Source of the DNA: Deltaproteobacteria bacterium
GTDB lineage: Bacteria > Desulfobacterota > Desulfobacteria > Desulfobacterales > ETH-SRB1
DNA length: 48,585 bases
Direction: 5' to 3'
Assembly: GCA_030262895.1 (NCBI GenBank)
Contig: JAJSZW010000012.1
Location: 1-48,585 of the forward strand
The translations under genes and the position numbers were made by a program. Positions 32,723 through 41,356 of the stretch are shown here, one piece after another; position 1 is the first letter of the stretch, and each line of letters opens with the position of its first letter. The notes below the pieces were generated by a model that saw nothing but the letters and a program-made list of their open reading frames with translations, did not search any database and had not been told where the DNA came from.

Positions 32723-34858
32723 TTAAAACCTCGCTGAAAGATTCGTGGTAAAAGTCTGTGTTGTTTCAGTCATATCTTTTTTCTGGCGACTCCAGTCATA
32801 GCCAAACCTTAATGTAAAGACCCGGCTCAAATTCCAGGAAAGATTAGCAGCGTAAGTTGAGCTGACACTATCATTTCTGTTTAAGGTATACCCCATGTCA
32901 AGCTGCATCTTTTCGGTCATCAACCAGTTCATGTTATATTGCTGCTGAGTGGTTTCTTCCCCTGACTTTTCATCCCTGTCAATATCATAGGAGCCTCTGA
33001 GGTAAAAATCGTGAGAGGGCTGCCAGTAAAATATGATCCTGGCGTTGGAGGTTCGGCCCGTTGTATCACCGTCAGGTTCTGACTGTTGTGTTTCCGTCCA
33101 ATTTGTATCATACTCAATTTCGGCTGTCAACATTCGGGTGAGCTCAAGACGCAGGTCTGAGTTAATAGACTTGATGGTTGTCTCGGATTGACTGACAAGA
33201 TTTTCCGAACGGGTGATGTTTGCATCTACATTCAGATCCGCTCCCTCACGGAGTTTTGCTGATATCTGAAGCAAAGCGGATGAGCTCTTTGACTCGGTTT
33301 CGCCGTCTTCTTTTGATACCGTGTGATTCAAAGAAAGATCGGTATTAAGGGTTGTAAGGGGAGAAAAAAGAAAGTGCAGCAGATAGGTATCGGTTATCTT
33401 ATCCTCTGTCTCAGACTCAGAATCGTATTCCAGCCGCCTTCCATACTGTGCCCAAGCCGTAATATACTTGTGAAGCTCTCTTTCCACACGGCAGTTCATG
33501 TTGTGGGTCCGGCGCCTGGTTTTTTCCGACTCTTCCTGATCCGGGTTGGTCTCCCGCTCGTCCTGTGTAAAATCATACGTAAAAGAGAGCCAATCCATGG
33601 GCTTATATCTAAGATTGGCCTGTGTGTTTTGTGTGGTTTGTTCGGTCTCGGTGGTGGTAAAAGCAGCATAGGTCTTGTAGCTGTATGCCTCGATTTCAGT
33701 GACGTAGAGGTTGTCGCTGGAATCGTTTGTTCTGTTGACTACCTTAAAGTACCGGGCCGTTGTCTTGGGAAACGAGATTTCAAATCGGTTTTTGTTTGTA
33801 TTATATTCGAAATTGGCATTACTGGTTATAAGATGCCAGGTAGTATCATTATTATCGCTTGAATAGACATCCCAGGTAAAAAGGACCTTGTTAAACGATT
33901 CGTCGGTGGTATAGAGATAGATCAGCTCTACATCCTCGGGAGAGTTTAGCTCAAGACCTATGTTCTGATTCGTGTTGCCGCCGCCAATGTTGATCTCCAT
34001 GGGCGTGGTAACGCGGTCTGTTATGATGTCATTTATGAGATCATTATAAGTATCAGTAAGAGATCCTGACTCTGGGCTGGGATCAAGCTCATAAAGTCCT
34101 TTAATGGCCTTTATCTCTTCTTCCCGGCGGACATCCTGCCCCCCTGTTTCGGTTTCCGTGTTTGTGTTTGTGATCGAATAGCTTCCTGAAGTTGAGATCC
34201 TGTTTTTCCAAAATGACTTTCTGAAATCGACTCTTCCATAATGGGTATCGGTCTCTGTGATGGCTTCTGTAACGTAATCGTCCAAAACATTGTTTCTATA
34301 CTCGTAGTTAAAATTCAAAAATCGATATGTATAGTCAGCGGTTCCGGAAAAATTAGTGGTTTTGCTGTCTGTATCGTGTACTGCCAGATGGTCGTAGTTT
34401 ATGTCTTCGTTGTAACGGAGTTGCATTTTGGGATATTCCTCGGACTTTGTGGAGAAATTTACATTCCACGATTCGGTCGTAAAGCGGTCTTCATCTGAAA
34501 TCATGGTTAAGATATCAAGGCCTTTTTCAGTGATCCGATAGCCCGTATCAGCATCAAAATATTCGTTCCTTAGATTGAGCCTTATATCCGGTGTCAGCAG
34601 CGTTGTTTTGGTATCGTTTGTCTCGTTTATATTAATGCCGAGATTAGCGGCAAAGTTGACTTTAGGATTGAATTCCTTGGTTGCCTGAAGATTATAGTTT
34701 TGGGTAAAGCTCCAGGAGCTTTCCTCTGCTTCACCGGTCTTTGTTTCGGTTGAGCGATAAGTAAGGTCGGCCGAGCCACCGATATCATCTCCAGTACAGA
34801 CTCCCCGAAAGCAGACCAGTGTCAGCAAAAAAATAACAATCCAGAATTTCAATTTCAT
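32723..34858 (-). CDS. Outer-membrane beta-barrel with discoidin-like insert
   Basis: The 711-residue protein has a signal peptide (KFWIVIFLLTLVCFRGVCTG) and many alternating amphipathic strands with polar, acidic loops. It ends NLSARF, with the C-terminal Phe typical of barrels. Residues about 295-395 look like an F5/8 type C (discoidin) domain: FTWDVYSSDNNDTTWHLI, TTARYFKVVNR and YVTEIEAYSY. I find no TonB box. In this gene train it is the best candidate for the porin sleeve of a porin-cytochrome conduit. No Shine-Dalgarno is visible; the ATG directly follows an octanucleotide repeat. Confidence 0.82.
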   Translation of the reverse strand: MKLKFWIVIFLLTLVCFRGVCTGDDIGGSADLTYRSTETKTGEAEESSWSFTQNYNLQATKEFNPKVNFAANLGININETNDTKTTLLTPDIRLNLRNEYFDADTGYRITEKGLDILTMISDEDRFTTESWNVNFSTKSEEYPKMQLRYNEDINYDHLAVHDTDSKTTNFSGTADYTYRFLNFNYEYRNNVLDDYVTEAITETDTHYGRVDFRKSFWKNRISTSGSYSITNTNTETETGGQDVRREEEIKAIKGLYELDPSPESGSLTDTYNDLINDIITDRVTTPMEINIGGGNTNQNIGLELNSPEDVELIYLYTTDESFNKVLFTWDVYSSDNNDTTWHLITSNANFEYNTNKNRFEISFPKTTARYFKVVNRTNDSSDNLYVTEIEAYSYKTYAAFTTTETEQTTQNTQANLRYKPMDWLSFTYDFTQDERETNPDQEESEKTRRRTHNMNCRVERELHKYITAWAQYGRRLEYDSESETEDKITDTYLLHFLFSPLTTLNTDLSLNHTVSKEDGETESKSSSALLQISAKLREGADLNVDANITRSENLVSQSETTIKSINSDLRLELTRMLTAEIEYDTNWTETQQSEPDGDTTGRTSNARIIFYWQPSHDFYLRGSYDIDRDEKSGEETTQQQYNMNWLMTEKMQLDMGYTLNRNDSVSSTYAANLSWNLSRVFTLRFGYDWSRQKKDMTETTQTFTTNLSARF

Positions 34859-34860
34859 AG

Positions 34861-34895
34861 ATTCGTTAATTCGTTAATTCGTTAATTCGTTAATT
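34861..34895. repeat. Octanucleotide tandem repeat at the barrel-gene start
   Basis: ATTCGTTA occurs four times in a row, ending two bases from the start codon on the coding strand (read there as TAACGAAT). A TTGACA lies just upstream at 34912-34917 on the minus strand, placing the -10 region in or beside the repeat. Changes in copy number would alter promoter or ribosome-site spacing. Confidence 0.8.
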
Positions 34896-34943
34896 TGTGC
34901 TCTGCCTCAATTGTCAAGTCCGCAAATCATCCAATCCCCAGCC

Positions 34944-36362
34944 TTAGGGCTCAATCAGAGCAATTCCATGCGGCCTTCTCCCTACCTGAATGACTGTTTT
35001 CAGTCGTTTTGTTGCAAGGTCTATGACGGATATATCCTCTGACATGGTATTGACCACATAAAGTTTTCTTCTCAATGAATCGACGGCCATCTGTGAAGGG
35101 AGGTCACCAACCGATATATTCCTGGTAGTCATGTCCATGGAGGGATATATGAAGGAAACTTCGTTGTCGGCGCCGGATACGTAGATCCGGTCGGACAGGC
35201 CGGACACAAGCCACATGGGTTTTTGACTCAGAGATATCGTCTTTGTAACCGAATACGACGGGATGTCTATCACAGAGATACTGTTTGAACCTGTATTGGT
35301 CACATATAGCTTATCCTGGTGAATGGCCATGCCGGTGGGATTAAAACCGACTGTTGCGGTATCTTCCACAGCGCTGGTGTTCACGTTGACAATCGACACG
35401 GAATTTGACGCTTTGTTTACCACATATACCTTGCGTCTGTTTTGATCGACTACGATGTCCGCAGGGTTGTTTCCCACATATATCCAACCGCTTACTATAT
35501 TGGAAAGAGTATCTATAACAGAGATATTGTCTGAATTCGGGTTAGTTGCGTAGAGTGTCAGGCCATCTTCGGACAGGGCGAGTTCAGCAGGGCTATATCC
35601 AAAATTGGCAATTTTGTTGATTACCCTGCTTAAACCGGTATCGATAACCGAAATGTTGTTAGAGCCGGAATTGGCTACATATATCTTGTCCCCATCCGGG
35701 CTTGCCACAATTCCCATAGGTGATCGATCTACCGCAATGGTTGCCACCACCATGTCCTGCTGTCTGTCTATAACGGTAACGCAGTCAGAGCCTGAGTTCG
35801 TGACATAGAGTAAAATATTTTTAATCTCTATGCCCTGTTTCCGCAAGGTCATCTTTGGCCTGAAAAGATATTTATCAAAAACAGACTCTTCCGGATTCCA
35901 GTCTGCAAAAAGGGCGAAACTCTCCCCGGAAAACACAGAAAACTCCATATCGAAGAAATGGTTTACACCCGGCTGGGGGAGAGCCAGGCCGAAGATTTTT
36001 CCATCCTTTTTCAGTTTTGCCTCAGAGATAGTCCATCTTATCCGTTCATATTTTCCGGCAGGCAGATAAAATTCACGCAATTTGATCTGATTCTGCGCGA
36101 GCCCGGCAGAATGAATGCGCTTATCCACAGCCACATCGATCCACTCTCCCCCCTTGTTCATAAAGCTCATGCCCGAGATAGAAAAGGAGATATCAAATGT
36201 AGGTTTCTGTGGACACGAAAGATAGAAAAAGACCTGCCCCTTATTAGCTAACCGGAGGTCCATCGAGGTGGGTTCGAAAATACACGCCGGGATAAAGGCC
36301 GCGGCCAGCACAACCATCATCAAACGAAATTTCAAGGGCTTTGCCACAATTATTTTACTCAT
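34944..36362 (-). CDS. YVTN beta-propeller lipoprotein
   Basis: The 472-residue protein has a lipobox at FIPAC/IF. An N-terminal beta domain follows (to about residue 180; GQVFFYLSCPQKPTFDISFS, EFYLPAGKYERIRWTI), similar to DUF4382-type domains. Seven or so YVTN blades come next, such as ILLYVTNSGSDCVTVIDRQ, GDKIYVANSGSNNISVIDTG and KVYVVNKASNSVSIVNVN. YVTN propellers are surface or periplasmic scaffolds. GAGGATGTC precedes the ATG. It lies between the NHL and barrel genes. Its anchoring points to a structural role in the conduit rather than catalysis. Confidence 0.88.
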   Translation of the reverse strand: MSKIIVAKPLKFRLMMVVLAAAFIPACIFEPTSMDLRLANKGQVFFYLSCPQKPTFDISFSISGMSFMNKGGEWIDVAVDKRIHSAGLAQNQIKLREFYLPAGKYERIRWTISEAKLKKDGKIFGLALPQPGVNHFFDMEFSVFSGESFALFADWNPEESVFDKYLFRPKMTLRKQGIEIKNILLYVTNSGSDCVTVIDRQQDMVVATIAVDRSPMGIVASPDGDKIYVANSGSNNISVIDTGLSRVINKIANFGYSPAELALSEDGLTLYATNPNSDNISVIDTLSNIVSGWIYVGNNPADIVVDQNRRKVYVVNKASNSVSIVNVNTSAVEDTATVGFNPTGMAIHQDKLYVTNTGSNSISVIDIPSYSVTKTISLSQKPMWLVSGLSDRIYVSGADNEVSFIYPSMDMTTRNISVGDLPSQMAVDSLRRKLYVVNTMSEDISVIDLATKRLKTVIQVGRRPHGIALIEP

Positions 36363-36399
36363 GACATCCTCATTTACTCATGACATTTCCTGGAATGAA

Positions 36400-36419
36400 C
36401 CTAAATTGCTCAACTTAGG
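36400..36419. repeat. Minimal family-1 element (20 bp)
   Basis: CCTAAATTGCTCAACTTAGG is just the two family-1 ends joined together, with the whole interior deleted. It touches the stop codon of the NHL gene (TAA, complement of 36420-36422). The flanks are not identical. Confidence 0.75.
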
Positions 36420-37514
36420 TTAAAGCTCTTCTATTTTAAGTACCTGCACGCGCTGGTTAAAAGTGTCCGCGATCAGCACATTTCCAGAGGTATCCACGGC
36501 AATATCGCACGGGTACTGAAACCATCCTTTTCCCCAGCCTCTGCCGCCAAACTCAAACAAAAAACGCCCGTCTTCTGAATAGGCATTTGCAGTATGGCGC
36601 ATGTAGTCGATTAGATAGATCCTTTTGCTGAGGTCATCCACAGCCAATCCCCTGGGACGGCTCAACTTGCCGGAGCTTCCACCTTTTGTACCGAACTTAA
36701 ACAAGAAATTCTCCTTGTCATCATAGACATAAACACGACCCATGTTTTCACTCAAAAGGTATATCCTGCCGGAGCTGTCTATCTCCACATCGCATATCGT
36801 GGCTTTTTGTTCTTCGCCTTTTCCCAGGCTGTCAACAGGGCTCAGGAGATGGGAAAACGTTCCGTCCTTATTCAAAACCACCACACCGCAAAAATTGCTG
36901 CCGGCCACGTAAAGCCGACCGGCCTTGCTTATGGCAATGTTTTTTGGGTTAAAATTGTCCGAGCCTTCAACCCCCTCAAAAAAAATATCTTTCTTCCACT
37001 TTAATGAAGGGCTTAATACCGATATCCTTGCTCTCTTCTGTTTTAACCCGGATGACTGGGCAACAAAAAGATATCCCTCCGGGTCAACGGCCAGTCCGAT
37101 AGGGGATTCGATGCCATCTGATTCGTCAATACAAAGGAGCGGGTAAAAATCGTGGGTATATACCAATATTCTCCCATGTCCGGAATCTGTAACATAGATC
37201 TCCTTCATTACAGAATCGACGAACAACTTAGACGGATAAGATAACTTCTTGCCCTGATAATCTTCCCAGATAATGGAAAGGCAGGTGATTTTTTTAGGCC
37301 CGGCTTGATCTGCTCCGCCATCTGAGCCGGATTGCTTCGATGGATCAGCGGACGCAGATTCATGCGTGATGTCGGTCTTTTGCCCGGCGGCAGCGCATTG
37401 GACAGAGAGACGTAGGCCGAACAGAGAGATGCATAGTGCGAGAATGATCCAAAGACCTGGAATTCTTTTTGAGCTATGGTTGCAAGACCTTATTATAAGT
37501 TTAAGTTTATTCAT
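36420..37514 (-). CDS. NHL-repeat propeller, exported; first gene of the 16-kb train
   Basis: The 364-residue protein has a signal-anchor region (GLWIILALCISLFGLRLSV) and a short low-complexity linker (residues about 45-70, SADPSKQSGSDGGADQAG). NHL blades follow: KEIYVTDSGHGRILVYTHDF, GYLFVAQSSG, GRIYLLSENMGRVYVYDD and KRIYLIDYMRH, ending in NVLIADTFNQRVQVLKIEEL. It is related to the NHL gene at the other end of the train (21617). The ribosome site is weak. The 220-base region upstream should hold the operon promoter, but no convincing box is visible. Confidence 0.85.
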   Translation of the reverse strand: MNKLKLIIRSCNHSSKRIPGLWIILALCISLFGLRLSVQCAAAGQKTDITHESASADPSKQSGSDGGADQAGPKKITCLSIIWEDYQGKKLSYPSKLFVDSVMKEIYVTDSGHGRILVYTHDFYPLLCIDESDGIESPIGLAVDPEGYLFVAQSSGLKQKRARISVLSPSLKWKKDIFFEGVEGSDNFNPKNIAISKAGRLYVAGSNFCGVVVLNKDGTFSHLLSPVDSLGKGEEQKATICDVEIDSSGRIYLLSENMGRVYVYDDKENFLFKFGTKGGSSGKLSRPRGLAVDDLSKRIYLIDYMRHTANAYSEDGRFLFEFGGRGWGKGWFQYPCDIAVDTSGNVLIADTFNQRVQVLKIEEL

Positions 37515-37734
37515 TTTCTAAAAAGAAAAATAATCCCATGAAATAATCGTATAAGCATAATCGGATATGGTACAAATTTTTTAATTTACAATTTTTGTAT
37601 AAAAAATCAAGACAAATTTAATGGCGTCGAAAAAGTCCGGCGAAAAATTTCAACCGCAATATGCTGTTTTTGCCTCAAGAATTGAGAAAACATGCTTCAT
37701 TAAAAAAACGTGAACATTTTAGCCCGTGAATAAC

Positions 37735-39858
37735 TTACAGGTCTACATTATAATCACTTGCTACAGGCTCCTTAACAATAAGCCTGATAGATTTTTTTGC
37801 AGTTTCAGCAGCTTCAGGGAAAAATTGTTCGAGCGCCCTTATATGCCTGAGGTTGTCGGCAGTCCTGAGTATCAGCATGGCAAGATCTCCTTCTGCTATT
37901 TCGGAAACTGAAACAACTTTTTCCCAGGGTCGCCCTGTTGCCCAGGCATAAATAGTGGCAGCCGGGCTTAAAAATAGGGGTCTAACCTCAAATCCTCTTG
38001 TTGTCATAAGCCTGGAAAATGGCCTGAGCGCCTTTGTTACTTTAAGAAAAACTGACAAAAGACTTTTTGGCATAAACTCCTTATCAATTCTATCTTCTGT
38101 TTTTCTTTCATTTACAAATGATGCTATCATGGCAGCAAGGATCGCAGGATCTGATTCGGGAAAAACTCCCAGCCTGAAACCCTCAGCAATTAATAGAGGT
38201 TGATCAACTCTTAACTTTGAAGCCCATTTTCCGTCTTCAGTCAGCTCTCCGTTATTTTTTACATAACCTGTTTTTTTTAAGAAATTGAGATGGCGAATAA
38301 AATCCTCAGATAGATAATTATAGCTGTTTTCTATAAATCTTCCGGCGGATTTTTTTCCTTTCATAATTAAATATGCGGCAAAAGATTTTTTAAGCAGATC
38401 TTCAATTTGATCAGGCGAGTATGACAATAATAGATTAAGAACCATTGAAAAGTTGATTCTAATTTGGCTTATTACATCTGAAGGAGGTGAACTTATAAGT
38501 TTTGCAATTAATCTTATATCCATAAATTTTCCAGGAAGTACTGTTGCAAACCCAATATTATCCATGCCTCTTCTGCCGGCCCTTCCTGTCATTTGATGGA
38601 ATTCAGTAGAACTCAGTGGTACAAATTCAGTGCCGTTGAACCTGTCTGAATTCAAGAAAACAACTGTTCTGGCAGGGAAGTTCACTCCTGCAGCCACGGT
38701 TGACGTAGCAAAAACAGCATCAAGAAGTCCTTCATTCATAAGTGCTTCGATAACAAGTTTCCAGGCAGGCAACTGCCCGCTATGATGGGCTCCTACTGAA
38801 AGATTTTCAAGATGCCATAACTGGCGATGCTTGGTAATGTGGGGACTTTGTTCAGCAAGTTCATTAATCTTTTGGATAATTGCTGCTTTTCCGTGCTGAT
38901 CATGCAGAATGTTTTTCATGCACAGATCAAGCGCATTGTCACAATCTGCCCGTGATTTCAGAAAAAATATTGCGGGTAGCAGTCGATATTTTTTCAATAC
39001 CTTCAGGATATCCCCAAAGGGCGGCAGCTTGCCTGGAGCAGCAAGACGCTGGGAATATTTGTTGCTGATATAATCGTTAACTTTTTTATACAGTCTCTTT
39101 TTTTTATTCGCGATAGATTGAGATATAATGGGAAGAAGAGTCCCTGAAGGATGAAAAAAAAGGGCGAAAAGCGGTACCGGCCTCTTATTTTCTTCAATAA
39201 CAATGCATTCTTTTGAGCGTATTGATGAAAGCCATTCGGCTATCTGCTTTGCGTTTCCGATTGTTGCAGATAAAAGGAGGAGAGGAATCCTTGAAGGAAG
39301 ATAAATCATTATTTCTTCCCAGACGACCCCTCTTTCTTCATCACCTAGAAAATGAGCTTCATCAAGAACCACAAGGTCAGTGGATAATGTTTTTCCTGAA
39401 TGCATGGCATCATACAACTGGTTGCGAAGAATCTCGGTGGTTCCAACAATGATTGGTGCATCAGGGTTTTCTTTCCTGTCACCGGTTAATATGCCGACAT
39501 TTCGAGCGCCGAAGATTTTAGAAAATTCATTATACTTTGAATTTGTTAAAGCTTTTAAAGGAGATGCATACCAGCATCTTCCTCTTCTTTCTACTATAAG
39601 GGAAATTGCCTGTTCAGCTATCCATGTTTTACCTGCCCCTGTCGGTGCGGTAACAAGGCAGTCTGCTTTATTAATTGCAGAGACCGCTTCGAGCTGGAAC
39701 TTGTCAGGTTTAAATTTTGTTTTATCAGGCACACCTATTAAAGCGAAGACCTTTTTTAATCTGGTGTCCGCTTCGGGCTTGATTTTCGGTGATTTTGATC
39801 TTCTATTGAATTGATGCTCTTTTTTTTTATGTCTAACCGGATATCTTCTTCTATACAT
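37735..39858 (-). CDS. Ski2-like DEAH superfamily II RNA helicase
   Basis: The protein of about 707 residues has helicase motifs in order: APTGAGKTWIAEQA (I), VLDEAHFLGDEERG (II), LLLSATIGNA (III) and TGRAGRRGMDNIGF (VI). A Ski2/Dob10-like arrangement continues with a winged-helix and helical C-terminal part. Bacterial members unwind structured RNA, but their pathway is poorly known. The ATG at 39858 is preferred. A longer reading to 39915 would add a tail encoded by the CAGGTTC tandem repeat, which looks accidental. It is separate from the cytochrome genes. Confidence 0.9.
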   Translation of the reverse strand: MYRRRYPVRHKKKEHQFNRRSKSPKIKPEADTRLKKVFALIGVPDKTKFKPDKFQLEAVSAINKADCLVTAPTGAGKTWIAEQAISLIVERRGRCWYASPLKALTNSKYNEFSKIFGARNVGILTGDRKENPDAPIIVGTTEILRNQLYDAMHSGKTLSTDLVVLDEAHFLGDEERGVVWEEIMIYLPSRIPLLLLSATIGNAKQIAEWLSSIRSKECIVIEENKRPVPLFALFFHPSGTLLPIISQSIANKKKRLYKKVNDYISNKYSQRLAAPGKLPPFGDILKVLKKYRLLPAIFFLKSRADCDNALDLCMKNILHDQHGKAAIIQKINELAEQSPHITKHRQLWHLENLSVGAHHSGQLPAWKLVIEALMNEGLLDAVFATSTVAAGVNFPARTVVFLNSDRFNGTEFVPLSSTEFHQMTGRAGRRGMDNIGFATVLPGKFMDIRLIAKLISSPPSDVISQIRINFSMVLNLLLSYSPDQIEDLLKKSFAAYLIMKGKKSAGRFIENSYNYLSEDFIRHLNFLKKTGYVKNNGELTEDGKWASKLRVDQPLLIAEGFRLGVFPESDPAILAAMIASFVNERKTEDRIDKEFMPKSLLSVFLKVTKALRPFSRLMTTRGFEVRPLFLSPAATIYAWATGRPWEKVVSVSEIAEGDLAMLILRTADNLRHIRALEQFFPEAAETAKKSIRLIVKEPVASDYNVDL

Positions 39859-39863
39859 TATTT

Positions 39864-39898
39864 CAGGTTCCAGGTTCCAGGTTCCAGGTTCCAGGTTC
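39864..39898. repeat. CAGGTTC tandem repeat (5 units)
   Basis: Five perfect copies of the 7-bp unit lie immediately upstream of the helicase start, followed by related GGTTCAAGGTTCAAGG. The length is likely to vary between strains. It is probably in the helicase leader. Confidence 0.85.
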
Positions 39899-40053
39899 AG
39901 GATTCCGGGGTTCAAGGTTCAAGGTTAAACTGATGAAAGAGAGGTTCGATTCCGATTTCATAGCTCTCTATCCCTGAACCGTGAACCAAAGTATACTTTG
40001 CATAGCTATAAACTGCGCTTTTTGAAACGGTCAGGATTATAAGGAAAAATTAA

Positions 40054-40134
40054 ACCACGAAGGACACGAAGGGGCACGAAGATTAGAATTAATGTTTTTT
40101 ATAATTTCTTTGTGTTCTTCGTGAGCTTCGTGGT
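40054..40134. repeat. CACGAAG-type palindrome
   Basis: ACCACGAAGGACACGAAG (40054-40071) is opposed by CTTTGTGTTCTTCGTGAGCT and TCGTGGT (40108-40134), so the two can form a long imperfect stem around an AT-rich loop. It lies between the cooC and helicase genes on the minus strand. It is not coding, but could act as a terminator or processing site for cooC. Confidence 0.65.
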
Positions 40135-40171
40135 GAAAAAAACATAATAAAAAAGCTCAGATTTTGACCGT

Positions 40172-40927
40172 TCACAGTATAGTTACCATTTTTTTTACAA
40201 TTGCTTTTGCGGGCGAATCTGTATTAAATGGCGATATTCCATTAAGGTCTGCTTCAATTAATGCGTTATCATATGGCAGGAAAGCTATAAATTCGAAATC
40301 AGAAAGATGTTTTTTTAGAAATTCTTTATCTTTATCGTTGCGTATCTTGTTTCCAACAAGCTTAATATTGGTAAGTCCGATTTCTGATGCCAGTTTTTTA
40401 ATACGTTCTGCGGTATCGATACTTCGACGCCCTGGTTCTACCACTACAATAAGTTTATCTACCGCCATGGCTGTAGCTCTTCCTAAATGTTCGATTCCTG
40501 CCTCCATATCCATTACCACAACCTCATTCCTTTGAAGAACAATATGTGTTATAAGTGCCTTAAGAAGTGTGCTCTCAGGGCATATACATCCGGAACCGCC
40601 CTTTTTGATACCTCCCATTCGCATGAGCTTAATGTTGTTTAATTTTACGGATAAGGTGTCGGGGAGGTCGTCAACTTTGGGATTAAGCTTAAAAAAGCTG
40701 CCCATTCCCCCTGGTTTTGCTCCTGTCCTTTCATAAACAAGTTCCTTCATTTCAGAAATAGCAGCTATTTTATCAGAATCATCAATACCTATAGCTGCTG
40801 CAAGGTTTGCATCCGGATCTGCATCTATTGCCAGGACATGTTTTCCTTCCTCATCTAGAATACGTATAAGAAGAGCAGCAAATGTCGTTTTTCCTACACC
40901 TCCTTTTCCGCTTACCGCTATTTTCAT
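40172..40927 (-). CDS. cooC: CooC-type nickel-insertion ATPase (CODH maturation)
   Basis: The 251-residue protein is a MinD/Mrp-type ATPase. It has a deviant Walker A, GKGGVGKTTFA (residues 7-17), VLAIDADPDAN and a VVVMDMEAGIEHLGRA block. GCICPE carries the CxC site used by CooC to bind nickel. CooC loads Ni into carbon monoxide dehydrogenase in the cytoplasm. AAAGGAT precedes the ATG. No CODH gene is in the window, so the partner must be elsewhere. An unrelated maturation role is possible. Confidence 0.85.
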   Translation of the reverse strand: MKIAVSGKGGVGKTTFAALLIRILDEEGKHVLAIDADPDANLAAAIGIDDSDKIAAISEMKELVYERTGAKPGGMGSFFKLNPKVDDLPDTLSVKLNNIKLMRMGGIKKGGSGCICPESTLLKALITHIVLQRNEVVVMDMEAGIEHLGRATAMAVDKLIVVVEPGRRSIDTAERIKKLASEIGLTNIKLVGNKIRNDKDKEFLKKHLSDFEFIAFLPYDNALIEADLNGISPFNTDSPAKAIVKKMVTIL

Positions 40928-41100
40928 ATATAAATCCTTTCCGTAGCTGCTCAGGTTATTAGCCTGAAGGCTGAAGGATACTGATATCCCCCAACGGCAA
41001 AATCCGTATTTGTGGACAGTATACTTGAATAGCTATGCTATTCTTGGGTTTTATGAGTCTTTTCTCTAAAAGTCTTCAGTCTTTTTTATATTAAATGTGA

Positions 41101-41127
41101 TTGATTTTAGAAACTTAACAATATAAT
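41101..41127 (+). promoter_or_regulatory. Possible promoter for the RND efflux genes
   Basis: A perfect TATAAT (41122-41127) follows TTGATT (41101-41106) with only 15 bases between, in an AT-rich region after a repeat-like stretch (40940-41090). The family-1 element at 41129 would then lie in the leader between this promoter and the adaptor gene at 41357. Confidence 0.3.
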
Positions 41128-41128
41128 A

Positions 41129-41279
41129 TTTAAATTAAACGATTTTTTACTCGACCTGCGCCAATCTCTTGCGAAAAGTCTCGACATATCCATTGGTATG
41201 CCTCCGATTTTCGTCCCGCCCAGGCGGGACTGCATCAAGATCTTGGCGCATTTCTTCGCAAAAAATCGCTCAACTTAGG
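41129..41279. repeat. Family-1 palindromic element with a nested palindrome
   Basis: This 151-bp copy is flanked by a perfect TAATA duplication (41124-41128 and 41280-41284). The right end is intact (CGCTCAACTTAGG) and the left has drifted. In place of part of the interior it carries GTCCCGCC.. GGCGGGAC (41213-41230), a small palindrome not seen in the other copies. It lies just upstream of the RND adaptor gene. Confidence 0.88.
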
Positions 41280-41356
41280 TAATATTAAACAATTAAACAG
41301 ACAAGTCAATAATATCAATGTATTTATATGGCTCCGTTTCTAAATTGAGGTAATTA

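Noticed and set aside
34861..34895. CRISPR-like array
   Set aside because: It is an 8-bp head-to-tail repeat with no spacers; no CRISPR array or cas gene was seen in the window.
39859..39915. N-terminal extension of the helicase
   Set aside because: The extra residues are a translation of the CAGGTTC tandem repeat (NLEPGTWNLEPE), and the ATG at 39858 gives a normal start.
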